Below, piece by piece: positions 16,978-25,440 of a stretch of 64,000 nt of DNA. Below the pieces are notes generated by a model. It had not been told where the DNA came from. It searched no databases and saw only the letters and a list, made by a program, of their open reading frames with translations. Source of the DNA: Berkiella sp964594635 (GTDB lineage: Bacteria > Pseudomonadota > Gammaproteobacteria > Berkiellales > Berkiellaceae); assembly GCA_964594635.1 (NCBI GenBank), contig CAZQMV010000003.1, forward strand, positions 124,001 through 188,000, in the 5' to 3' direction. Each line of letters begins with the position of its first letter. The stretch's first letter is position 1. Both the position numbers and the translations under genes were made by a program.

Positions 16978-18102
16978 ATGAAGGTAAAAGCCCCTACCAG
17001 CCCCATTGAGCGAACAAAAGAAGCTGGTAAGCAACCACAGGAAAAGAAGGTTACTATTATAAGTCAAAAAGCATCACAAGTTGAAATAAGGCCTATTGAT
17101 TGGCTTTGGTATCAACGAATTCCCAAAGGTAAACTCTCTCTTTTAACGGGCAACCCCGGTGTTGGAAAATCACAAGTTACTGCCAATATTACTGCAACGA
17201 TTACGACAGGCACCGCTTATACTGATGGAAGTTCCTGCAATACAGGAAAAGTAATTTTTATAAGTGCTGAAGATGATACTGCAGATACGATAGTTCCTCG
17301 ATTAATAGCAGCTGGTGCAAACCTAGATCTTGTGGAGATCGTTGACTATGTTTTAAATGAAAGTACTGAAACAGGATTTTCTTTGAAAACCCATCTATCA
17401 GCACTCGAAAATTTAATAGTTAAATTAGAGAATGTTGCTGCAATTATTATTGATCCTATCACAGCTTACCTTGGTACAACTGATGCTAATAGTAATTCAG
17501 AGGTCAGATCCATTCTCACACCTCTTGCCAGAATTGCAGAAAAGTATAACTTAGCAATAATCTGTATTTCTCATAACAATAAAAATGCGTCCCAACAAGC
17601 TATTCATAGAGCAATTGGCAGCATAGGGTTTATTGCTGCTTGTCGTTCAGCATATGTTGTTATTAAAGATAATGATGATGATGATAAGCGCTTATTTCTT
17701 CCCCTTAAAAATAATAATGGAAATGATAAAACTGGTTTGGCATTTCATATTGAGTCTACAGTTGTAAACGGAAATATTGAAACTTCTAAAGTTGTTTGGC
17801 TAAACGAATTGGTTTTGAAAACTGCTGACGAGATCATGTCTTCTTCTATGACTTATGAAGATAAATCTGCGTTAGAAGCAGCTAAAGAATTTCTGCATAT
17901 TTTACTTCATAGCTCTGCTTTACCTGCTACTGAGATATTCAAATTAGCTAAAGCAGAAGGGATATCAGAAAGCACCCTTCGCAGAGCAAAACAGAAGATG
18001 GGTATAACAACTAGTCGCGAAAGATTTGGAAAAGGAGGTAAATATATATGGAGCCTTCCAAATTTTTCCGAGACGAACATAGATAGCCAAAATATGACAT
18101 AG
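16978..18102 (+). CDS. RecA-fold AAA ATPase, RepA-like (AAA_25)
   Basis: The 374 aa carry Walker A GNPGVGKSQ (about 58-66), an acidic FISAEDD motif, Walker B AAIIIDPITAYLG and the downstream ISHNNKN segment. These are typical of RepA/RSF1010-like hexameric helicases and AAA_25 proteins of integrative elements. The C-terminal 70 residues form a winged-helix-like region (SALPATEIFKLAKAEGISESTLRRAKQKMGI). Likely role: island replication or partition. Confidence 0.85.
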   Translation: MKVKAPTSPIERTKEAGKQPQEKKVTIISQKASQVEIRPIDWLWYQRIPKGKLSLLTGNPGVGKSQVTANITATITTGTAYTDGSSCNTGKVIFISAEDDTADTIVPRLIAAGANLDLVEIVDYVLNESTETGFSLKTHLSALENLIVKLENVAAIIIDPITAYLGTTDANSNSEVRSILTPLARIAEKYNLAIICISHNNKNASQQAIHRAIGSIGFIAACRSAYVVIKDNDDDDKRLFLPLKNNNGNDKTGLAFHIESTVVNGNIETSKVVWLNELVLKTADEIMSSSMTYEDKSALEAAKEFLHILLHSSALPATEIFKLAKAEGISESTLRRAKQKMGITTSRERFGKGGKYIWSLPNFSETNIDSQNMT

Positions 18103-18330
18103 ATGCTCAATATAAAGTATGAACACCTATGGTTGAACTTGATCATGTATGGGTTTTTGTAAGAATTCTACGCGCGAGGCGTAGCCGAGGAGTGTAGAAT
18201 CAACAAGCTCATGAAGAAAATAGGTTGTACTCAAAACTTTCTAGCGCGTTAGTCTACTTAATTAATCAATAATTATAGCTCTACAGACATCAAATTTGCT
18301 TAATGATTTCGATAAAATCTTGGAGGACAA

Positions 18331-18945
18331 ATGGGCGGGATAGGCAGTGGTCGTCATTATCGCTGGGATACTAAAGATACCATCGAAGATTACCGCACTA
18401 TCGACATACGGCGTTGGCATCGGGAAAAATTGCTTATCCCCGGTCAGTCCTTTCTAGTAAAATGGACTCATAATGGTAAATCTATACATGTTAATATTGA
18501 ATCACAGCAAATTTCGCTTTCATATCGTCACCACGACTCCAATGATAATTGTATTGAACTTAATTATTCTATCTACCTTTCATGGAGCTTTTGCTATTAC
18601 GGTAATAAACGCCCCTGGTTTCTTTGCCCCATTAAAGGCTGTGGAAGGCAAGTGGCAATACTCTATGGAGGCAAGATTTTTGGATGCAGACGATGCTATC
18701 AATTAGTTTATCCATGCCAGCGCGAAAGTTTCCCTTATAGAGTATCTCGCCGAGCAGAAAAAATACGAGACAAACTTGCCTGGGAAGCTGGTTGTCTTAA
18801 TGGGCATGGTTTAAAGCCCAAAGGAATGCATAAAAAGACTTTTAAACGACTATCAATTCAACATGATATATATGTTGTTCAAGCAACAGCGTGGTTTGGA
18901 GGCCGATTAAGCTTAATAGATGAATCTATTGAAGATTGGATTTAA
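18331..18945 (+). CDS. MGGxGSGR-start zinc-ribbon protein, unknown function
   Basis: The 204 aa start with MGGIGSGRHYRW, seen in a family of small proteins common on integrative elements. The middle has a zinc ribbon with CPIKGCGR and CRRCYQLVYPCQ. Zinc ribbons of this kind usually bind nucleic acid, but no function is established that I know of. GGAGG lies 6 nt before the ATG. It is the last plus-strand gene of the left module and converges on the minus-strand cargo. Confidence 0.8.
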   Translation: MGGIGSGRHYRWDTKDTIEDYRTIDIRRWHREKLLIPGQSFLVKWTHNGKSIHVNIESQQISLSYRHHDSNDNCIELNYSIYLSWSFCYYGNKRPWFLCPIKGCGRQVAILYGGKIFGCRRCYQLVYPCQRESFPYRVSRRAEKIRDKLAWEAGCLNGHGLKPKGMHKKTFKRLSIQHDIYVVQATAWFGGRLSLIDESIEDWI

Positions 18946-18977
18946 AAATTTTTATGGTATGAAGCTGATAGAACATA

Positions 18978-19349
18978 TCACCTATTTTTTTGCATAGATT
19001 GAAATCGACTCTCAAATATCTGCTTGCTTAATTCGTTTTCAGCTGAATCAACTTTGTTTTGCAAATGCACTAGCGAGTTGCGCACATCATAAATATCTAG
19101 CTTTAAATCATCAAGCTTATTTAGCAATTGAATTGTGGAAGATTCATACCTACTTTCAATTGAAATCATAAATAAACACGTAATCCAAAAGTAAATTGTT
19201 CCCATTGAAGTAATATTCAATCCTTCACAAACCAGCATTACTATTAATACGAAAGTTAAAAATTTGTTTCCCGCAATATAGTTTTTTATTTTACTCCATT
19301 GAGATGGCATTGTTTTTACTGCTTTATTACAACTCATTTTTTCTCCCAA
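18978..19349 (-). CDS. Small membrane protein with C-terminal coiled coil
   Basis: The 123 aa have two hydrophobic segments (about 29-45 and 50-63) and then a heptad-rich tail (LLNKLDDLKLDIYDVRNSLVHLQNKVDSAENEL). It is unrecognised. It lies 18 nt after the gene at 19368-20219 on the same strand, so the two are probably cotranscribed and may form a membrane-associated pair. Confidence 0.65.
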   Translation of the reverse strand: MGEKMSCNKAVKTMPSQWSKIKNYIAGNKFLTFVLIVMLVCEGLNITSMGTIYFWITCLFMISIESRYESSTIQLLNKLDDLKLDIYDVRNSLVHLQNKVDSAENELSKQIFESRFQSMQKNR

Positions 19350-19367
19350 GAGTCTATCTTTAGCTTT

Positions 19368-20219
19368 TCAGCAAATCGAATTAAATACATCTGGGTCACG
19401 TTTTATCATTTTTGAAACAAGCGGTGACAATTCGGGAATATTTAATTTTTTCTCAAGTTCAGTAACATTTTCCATTATTTTAGTTGGAGACCATGACTTT
19501 GCTGAAATATTAATCTTAAGATCTACCAGCTTAAATAAAGCACCACGCTTTTGTTTTTTGTCGCACAAAATTTTAATAAAACCGATAATTTCAGATGTTA
19601 GAAAATATAAATATCCTAAGGAGAAAAGTAATGCAGCCATAGTCCACTCTTTTTCGAAAACTTTACTTATTAAATAAAGTGGTAGCCCGTACAGCACTCC
19701 ACTCAATGAAAGTGTAAAAATCTTATCTACTATAAAATTATAACCGTGTTTCAAAAATGTGTTTGGAGGAATATTTAGTATTCTGCTAGGGTTACTTCCA
19801 TAGAAGACAAAATCACGATAATTATTTATGTGAACTCTAAGGTATGGATTAATTATATACCATTCAAAGGTTGGCGATGAAAACCATTTATTTCCTAAAT
19901 AGCTAGAAATGATGTTTTCTAAACGAGGAAGATCAAGAAAAAAAACATCGTTACACCATGGATAAAGTAAATTATTGTTCCAATTAAAACATCTATACAA
20001 ATGTGATGTTTTATCGTCTGCTCCCCAATGCAAGGTTATTTGCAAATCTAAGATTAGATCTATGGCATCATTAATATGCTCTTCTGTTAGAGAATATCCA
20101 TCTAGGGTATTTTCACAATACTCAAAAATTTCATTAATAACACACCTAGCAAAATACTTAACTTGCCCAGAAAATTCATAATTAATTTTTTTAAACGCAA
20201 TTTCTTTTACTTCATTCAT
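19368..20219 (-). CDS. Hypothetical protein with a hydrophobic hairpin
   Basis: The 283 aa have a soluble N-terminal domain of about 160 residues rich in Tyr, Trp and Asn, then two membrane-like helices (about 170-187 and 193-215) and a charged C-terminal tail. No family is recognised. Neighbouring genes suggest island cargo; paired membrane proteins of this type are common in defence loci, but nothing here proves it. Confidence 0.65.
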   Translation of the reverse strand: MNEVKEIAFKKINYEFSGQVKYFARCVINEIFEYCENTLDGYSLTEEHINDAIDLILDLQITLHWGADDKTSHLYRCFNWNNNLLYPWCNDVFFLDLPRLENIISSYLGNKWFSSPTFEWYIINPYLRVHINNYRDFVFYGSNPSRILNIPPNTFLKHGYNFIVDKIFTLSLSGVLYGLPLYLISKVFEKEWTMAALLFSLGYLYFLTSEIIGFIKILCDKKQKRGALFKLVDLKINISAKSWSPTKIMENVTELEKKLNIPELSPLVSKMIKRDPDVFNSIC

Positions 20220-20469
20220 AACAGCATTTTTTTATTAAAACCTGAATTGCCTTATCCATAAGATATACATTAATATATTTAGTTAAATTAATAATTATGC
20301 GGCAATAAAATATACCATCTTACATCCTAAAATGCCACTTACTAGGTGGGGCAAGCAAAGCAACCTTAGATACTTTTAACATTGCAAAGGTACTTACTCA
20401 TTTGAGAGAATTACATTTAAGTAGAGAAAGACTTCTACAAATATCTTAACAATGCCATTCTGTTTCACT

Positions 20470-20832
20470 TTATTTATACGTAAATTTGATAATTAACTGT
20501 ATTTTATCACGAGGAGGATTGGAATTAATTTTTCTTACTTCATTTAGCCTTGTTATGTCCGTAATAAACGCTTCTCCAAGAAATTTCCAGTGATTGGTTT
20601 TCACTTTCTCAAAAACAGGAATTCTTAAATGGCAATCGATTAAATATTCAGCACCCTTCCTTCTTCTAGGACCAACTTCAATCCATGCTTTATCAGGAAA
20701 CTCGGGATTAATTTTAGGGTTGAATTTACAATAAGGTACTTTTCCTTTAACGAAAGGCATTGACGCCCTGATATTCCCCCCAAATTCTTTTATTAGTTGT
20801 TTGGAAGTATATATTTCATTTATTTTAAACAC
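20470..20832 (-). CDS. Hypothetical 120-aa partner of the ThyA-like gene
   Basis: A basic protein of mixed alpha/beta look with conserved-looking stretches FGGNIRASMPFVKGKVPYCK and WIEVGPRRRKGAEYL. It is unrecognised. It starts immediately after the stop of the upstream ThyA-like gene (20833), so the two are almost certainly cotranscribed and probably function together. Confidence 0.65.
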   Translation of the reverse strand: MFKINEIYTSKQLIKEFGGNIRASMPFVKGKVPYCKFNPKINPEFPDKAWIEVGPRRRKGAEYLIDCHLRIPVFEKVKTNHWKFLGEAFITDITRLNEVRKINSNPPRDKIQLIIKFTYK

Positions 20833-21567
20833 TTAATCTTTCCTTTTTTGAAGGTATTTATCAAAAAAAACTTTATCTTTCGTGTATATATGAATGCTCC
20901 CAAATAACATGTTTAATTCACCAGGGACAATATCCCAATATGTTTCACTAAGCTCAGCAACAAATTTACTCATTAAATAACAATGCCAAGGGAGATCGTA
21001 GATCAGTCCCCAATGTAAATCAGATGACCTCTGGAACACGAGAAATGATAGTTTGTTATTTCTTATAAAAACTTGTGCGGCAACAGTGCAAGGTATGTCT
21101 TTTGTTTTAGTATTGTAGTGATTCGGAAGGCTATAATGAAGAATAACTTGTCTGCTATATTGGTCACTTTTTAGAAGCTTTATTGCATGATTGAATGATG
21201 TTTCTTCTTCATTGCTGTATGGTTTTTTTTCATGCAAAATCATATAACCGTAATTGGACTGAATTTTTCCTTCTGAATCAGCGATTTCTTGCCAAAATTT
21301 TGATGGAGCATGTTCTGCAACTAAACATCCTGACTTGTACCAAGATAATTCTTTTTCACAATAGTCATTATATTTTTGCTGTCTTTCGTAAGCCGCAGTT
21401 TGCGTAAAATCTAATTTATGCTTATTAATATCTGTAAGACTAATAATGCAATTATTGCATTCTTTTGTTTCTATCCCGCGAACAGTTATTGTTTCACCTT
21501 TTGTAAGAACGTGCTCTACGATAGTTCTGTAAATAGCATTAAAGTCTTCATTTCTAGCTTGAAACAT
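20833..21567 (-). CDS. Thymidylate synthase-fold protein, predicted dCMP (hydroxy)methylase type
   Basis: The 244 aa match the ThyA core in order: catalytic Cys in IPC (160), VFQRSSD (177-183; TS has YQRSCD), GLIYDL (187-192; TS has GLPFNI), and GSIHIYTKD (TS has GDTHLYSN). The TS Asn that reads the uracil ring (E. coli Asn177) aligns with Asp191. In T4 dCMP hydroxymethylase this position is Asp, and the Asn-to-Asp change in L. casei TS switches preference to dCMP. I infer a cytosine-nucleotide C5-modifying enzyme, possibly for defence or base modification. The divergent N-terminus lacks some folate-binding segments, so the activity needs testing. Confidence 0.7.
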   Translation of the reverse strand: MFQARNEDFNAIYRTIVEHVLTKGETITVRGIETKECNNCIISLTDINKHKLDFTQTAAYERQQKYNDYCEKELSWYKSGCLVAEHAPSKFWQEIADSEGKIQSNYGYMILHEKKPYSNEEETSFNHAIKLLKSDQYSRQVILHYSLPNHYNTKTKDIPCTVAAQVFIRNNKLSFLVFQRSSDLHWGLIYDLPWHCYLMSKFVAELSETYWDIVPGELNMLFGSIHIYTKDKVFFDKYLQKRKD

Positions 21568-21733
21568 CTTTCACCTCTACAGATATATCGGAGAAAGTAC
21601 AGTTTTTGTTAAGTATTAATTCTTTACTGAATTTCATTCCAGCTACATAAAAAAACAAATAATTCAAGTGGTAATAGATCTGGATTAACCATAAAATATG
21701 GCAACAACTAATGAACTAGAACAGTAAAAGCAT

Positions 21734-22747
21734 TTAATCTTTATAAGGATTATATTCTGGCTTTTCTTTAAGCAAGTTTTTTAAAAAATCTAAAGTAACA
21801 TTTGAATATCTTTGCGTATGATGACTTTGTGATGTGCGAACAGTAGTATGATACTTAAGATCGCCTTTTAAGTTGAGCTTACTAATCGCCTTGGATATGA
21901 AATTTACATTTTTATTTAATATTTTAGCCAAATCCCCAGTAAGGAAAGGGTATTCGTCATCAATCCCAGAAGTTTTAATATAGACAGGTAAGGATTCCTT
22001 TTGATTTTTAGGTCCTGTTCTTAAATTAATATCTACGGTTACATTTTTTGGGGCTTGAAATGGAACAATTCTAATCATGTCTGCTTTATCAGTATAATCT
22101 GTCAAATCCAAATGGGGTTGAATTTTCTTTTTATCTTTGTATTTCTTTTCAAACTCATTCTGAGGTAAATATTGATTGGTCTTATTATATTCTATACCCC
22201 GTTCAAGCAGCCAAACAAGCCTTCTGTTTTCTTTTGATCCTCTACGTAAATTGCTAATTAACCGTAAGACTTTATCCGAGTAGGTTGTCAACTCAGCAAA
22301 TGACAAACTCAAAAAATTAGTGTTCAATTTTTCGGCCAATTTAGAAAATTCTTTTGAGACAAGATCTTTAAAATATTTACAACTGAAGAAAAATAAATGA
22401 TGTTGTATTTCTTGTTCAATTGGAGGCAAAATATTGTGCACAGCTTCATTTCTTAAAGAAATAACCTGCTGTAACAAAGCTGATTGATTGTCATCAATAA
22501 CTTTAATGTTTTTCAATTTACTAATAACTTCTTCAGCGCTTATGGTTTTAGAATTATCACCTTTTTGAGCAATTACTTTCCTATTCTTTAAAAGGATTGC
22601 TTTACCCAAAAGCTCCCACGCGTTAACTGTGAAAATTAGAGTTTTTTCAATTTTAAACCCCTTATGAACAGAATTAAAGCCATCTATTGCGCATAAAATA
22701 GAATCGATTGATTTCTCTGAATATATTGTATATAAACGCTTTGCCAT
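21734..22747 (-). CDS. DUF3644 (HEPN-like) protein
   Basis: The 337 aa begin with an all-helical domain having AWELLGKAILL and SLRNEAVHNI. The latter is an RX4H motif (Arg99, His104), the catalytic signature of HEPN ribonucleases, and DUF3644 has been assigned to the HEPN superfamily in published comparative analyses. The C-terminal part (about 250-325) looks like a winged helix. HEPN proteins in islands usually act as toxins or RNA-cleaving defence effectors. No classic MNT antitoxin is adjacent. Confidence 0.75.
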   Translation of the reverse strand: MAKRLYTIYSEKSIDSILCAIDGFNSVHKGFKIEKTLIFTVNAWELLGKAILLKNRKVIAQKGDNSKTISAEEVISKLKNIKVIDDNQSALLQQVISLRNEAVHNILPPIEQEIQHHLFFFSCKYFKDLVSKEFSKLAEKLNTNFLSLSFAELTTYSDKVLRLISNLRRGSKENRRLVWLLERGIEYNKTNQYLPQNEFEKKYKDKKKIQPHLDLTDYTDKADMIRIVPFQAPKNVTVDINLRTGPKNQKESLPVYIKTSGIDDEYPFLTGDLAKILNKNVNFISKAISKLNLKGDLKYHTTVRTSQSHHTQRYSNVTLDFLKNLLKEKPEYNPYKD

Positions 22748-22876
22748 ATAAGTTCACACATTCATAGTTGACTTAAATACTTATATCGGTCGAGCTCTAA
22801 ACTGATTAAATAATATGGTTATTTAGTTGAATATAAACCTCTAATCACAGTAATATCTTTTGACACTGCCCCCTCA

Positions 22877-24067
22877 TCATTCAATTTTCGCAAAAGCCAA
22901 ATGGAACTGTACCTGCTGGGAAATCAAATTAGCTTCTGCATCAACAACTGATCGAGTGAGCTCATGATCTTTCTTGTCTAGCTCTAATACATCATAAATA
23001 AACAATTCGGTATTCCCTGCACCTACCAATACCTTCGGTCCAGAATAACGGTAGGCGGCAAAGTAGCTAAGTATCTCTGTTTCACGATTAACTGCATCAC
23101 GACCTACTGTAAATCGCCATATCTTGACAACCCTTATACGAGCCCGGTCTATAGTGGGAAATCGACGTTCTATAGAAAGGTTAGTTATGCCAATTTTATA
23201 TAGCGTGTCGCCATTGTTTGTTGTCACAGCAATGTAATACAGCAAGCCAGGCTTTGTTTGATCAAACCCTGATAACGCACAGCCTGGACAACCAGACTTA
23301 TTGCCCTTCACATGGTTAACCGGAGACTGCCAAAACGAACCATGCTTTGTACAACCTATTTCAATTTTTTCGTGAGACAACTTGTATATGACTCTTGAAT
23401 AGTCATAACGATCGCCATGCACCTCCTTTGCTTCTTGCACGAAGTCTTGAGTTGTTCTAGTTCTTTTCGCTGCCGTGCTTTCGTCGCCGCATTTTGGACA
23501 GCCTATATCCCGTATATGATTGGCTGGATTTTGCTTAAAAGCACCATGCTCAGGGCAGATGATGGCTACCTTGGTCAGCGCATTGACGTACGCCACCTGA
23601 GAATAGTCATATCGATCACCATGAGCTAGCTTAGCATCTTCAAGAAAACGTTCACGAGAATGGCTCAATTTTTTAGCCACATCAACCCGACCGCATCGAT
23701 CGCAACCAAACCCCTTTAAGTGTGAAAATAGTCGCTGAAAAAATGAGCCGTGATATGGGCATAAAATTTCAATCTTACTTTCAACGTTTTTAAATTTTAC
23801 GCGTGAATAGTCATAACGACCATTGTAAATCTTGTGGGCACGTTCGATAAATCTATCCAAGGTCAACGGTTTATTTCCCCCGCACTCCCGGCAACCTCGG
23901 CCGATGCAATGATTCGCAGGTGTCTGCTCAAACACTCCGTGCTTAGGACAAATGATTGTGACCTTGCTTATAGCGGCTACATACAATACTTTTGAGTAGT
24001 CGTACCGGTTACCGTGTACTGTGCGAGCACGTTGGATGAAATCTGCTGAAGTAACGCGTTTAGACAT
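22877..24067 (-). CDS. DUF723-repeat protein with C-terminal GIY-YIG-like domain
   Basis: The start at 24067 (MSKRVTSADF) follows GGGGA; the longer frame to 24154 encodes a spurious hydrophobic leader. The 396 aa hold four tandem units of the pattern FxxxAxxxHGxRYDYSxVxYxxxxxKVxIxCPxHGxFxQ..NH..G.GCxxCG (DUF723, paired Cys likely binding zinc and DNA). They are followed by a GIY-YIG/T5orf172-like domain (GLLYYIAV, LYKIGITNLSIERRF, ETEILSYF). It resembles homing or restriction nucleases. Four repeats imply an extended DNA recognition surface. Confidence 0.82.
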   Translation of the reverse strand: MSKRVTSADFIQRARTVHGNRYDYSKVLYVAAISKVTIICPKHGVFEQTPANHCIGRGCRECGGNKPLTLDRFIERAHKIYNGRYDYSRVKFKNVESKIEILCPYHGSFFQRLFSHLKGFGCDRCGRVDVAKKLSHSRERFLEDAKLAHGDRYDYSQVAYVNALTKVAIICPEHGAFKQNPANHIRDIGCPKCGDESTAAKRTRTTQDFVQEAKEVHGDRYDYSRVIYKLSHEKIEIGCTKHGSFWQSPVNHVKGNKSGCPGCALSGFDQTKPGLLYYIAVTTNNGDTLYKIGITNLSIERRFPTIDRARIRVVKIWRFTVGRDAVNRETEILSYFAAYRYSGPKVLVGAGNTELFIYDVLELDKKDHELTRSVVDAEANLISQQVQFHLAFAKIE

Positions 24068-24068
24068 T

Positions 24069-24078
24069 ATGGCTGTCC
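24069..24078. repeat. ATGGCTGTCC variant of the dispersed repeat
   Basis: A single copy overlaps the ribosome-binding region of the DUF723/GIY-YIG gene. It is isolated inside the island and could be chance. Confidence 0.4.
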
Positions 24079-24245
24079 CCAAAGAATCTTTAAAGATTAG
24101 CACTTGCGCTATCAGCACTTGAGCCAGAATCCAGGGCAAAAACAAACATACCATGAGTCCTGGCTATCCGAAGTACTGTGACTAACGACAAGGCAAGATA
24201 ATAAGCCAGAGATTGATTGCCTGGCTCGTTTGAGTGGACATACTG

Positions 24246-24929
24246 CTATCTAAAACTTGCTAAAGAAAATGAACCTTCAGTTTCTTCGCCAATGTCTGAA
24301 TACTCTATGGTAATTTTTTTATCTCGATCAATTCTAATTCCAAAAGTTCCAAATAAATCACGATCATTGAAACGCTCATCTTTGCTTATAGGGTCACTTT
24401 CGTCTAATTCAAATTCAAACTCAATTTTTAGGTCATAATTCCCCTCAACGCAAAGGACGCCATCATTTATTTCATATGTAAGATCACTTATAGAAATCTT
24501 TTTAGCAATAAAATGGGGGGCCCTAAAATTTATTTCATATTTCCCTTCGTCAGTAAGAAAATCGCCAAACAGGAACAGTTCGATATCATCCTTCATCAAA
24601 TTCAACTTTTCACACAAAGATTGAATATCATCAGAATGCTGAAAAAGCATAAGAATATCTAATTGCTCATGAAATGGAATTTTAAAGTCTTTAATAAATG
24701 TAATCGCCAGCTCAGTCTTTTTAATAATATCTTTTTCTAAGGATACGTATTTAAAACGTGCTTCTTTACGCTTACGACCAGCTTCTAGAACATTTAGATA
24801 ATGTTTGTAGTTAGAATATCCAAGCTCTACTGCAGCTTCATCAAGAGCTTGATTTTGGGTCAAAGATTTTTCTTTTTTAAGTTGCCTGGCTTTTTGCTTA
24901 AGAAATGATGGTGAAAAGATAGATTTCAT
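24246..24929 (-). CDS. Hypothetical protein with N-terminal helical domain
   Basis: The 227 aa start with FLKQKARQLKKEKSLTQNQALDEAAVELGYSNYKHYLN. This resembles a short helical domain at the N-terminus of diverse bacterial proteins (the KxLxKxLkxxxxLSHxQALexvAxxlGFxDW type). The C-terminal half is acidic and beta-rich (KIEFEFELDESD). Function is unknown. Confidence 0.65.
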   Translation of the reverse strand: MKSIFSPSFLKQKARQLKKEKSLTQNQALDEAAVELGYSNYKHYLNVLEAGRKRKEARFKYVSLEKDIIKKTELAITFIKDFKIPFHEQLDILMLFQHSDDIQSLCEKLNLMKDDIELFLFGDFLTDEGKYEINFRAPHFIAKKISISDLTYEINDGVLCVEGNYDLKIEFEFELDESDPISKDERFNDRDLFGTFGIRIDRDKKITIEYSDIGEETEGSFSLASFR

Positions 24930-25440
24930 ATAAACCTTACATTTAGCTCATCAACGCTCTGTCGCCTGCTCCAAAACATCTATGAGCGATGTTTGGTTAA
25001 TATGATTTAGAGAACAACGTGTTCAATGACAGTGCTCGAGAGCAAGCTTCAATACACAGGCGTAAGGCTTCTGTCCAACCGGAGCGAGATTTTATCCGTT
25101 ATATGAAATTTGTCAAGGCTGTTCAATTCTACGCTATCTTTTATTATCTGAATCTTGTTCTTTGTCGGAGTAAGTCGCTCAAAAAAATAATGATTTTCAA
25201 AATTAAATTTTCCCATACCAGTATGACGAGTATTTTGCTAGTACACGATGTATTAAGAAGAAACGGAAACAAAACCCGATTTGAATCGTATTAGTAAAAA
25301 TCTAATTCCGTGCAGGAAACTCAACCCCTTATGCATTTCGACTATTCTTGATCCCAGTTCACTCCTGTAAGATATCGTTTACTAAACTCATAATGTGCAC
25401 CAGTAAAGAATTTAAATGAATAACTTAATAGAGATATGTA
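24930..25440. other. 511-nt region with no convincing gene
   Basis: A 91-codon plus frame at 25019-25294 (FNDSAREQASIHRRKASVQPERDFIRYM...) has a protein-like first half but no ribosome-binding site and a poor second half. It may be a gene remnant. Otherwise the DNA is AT-rich without visible repeats. Confidence 0.4.

Noticed and set aside
25019..25294. 91-codon plus-strand frame in the island
   Set aside because: No ribosome-binding site and a poor second half; kept only as a possible remnant in the gap description.
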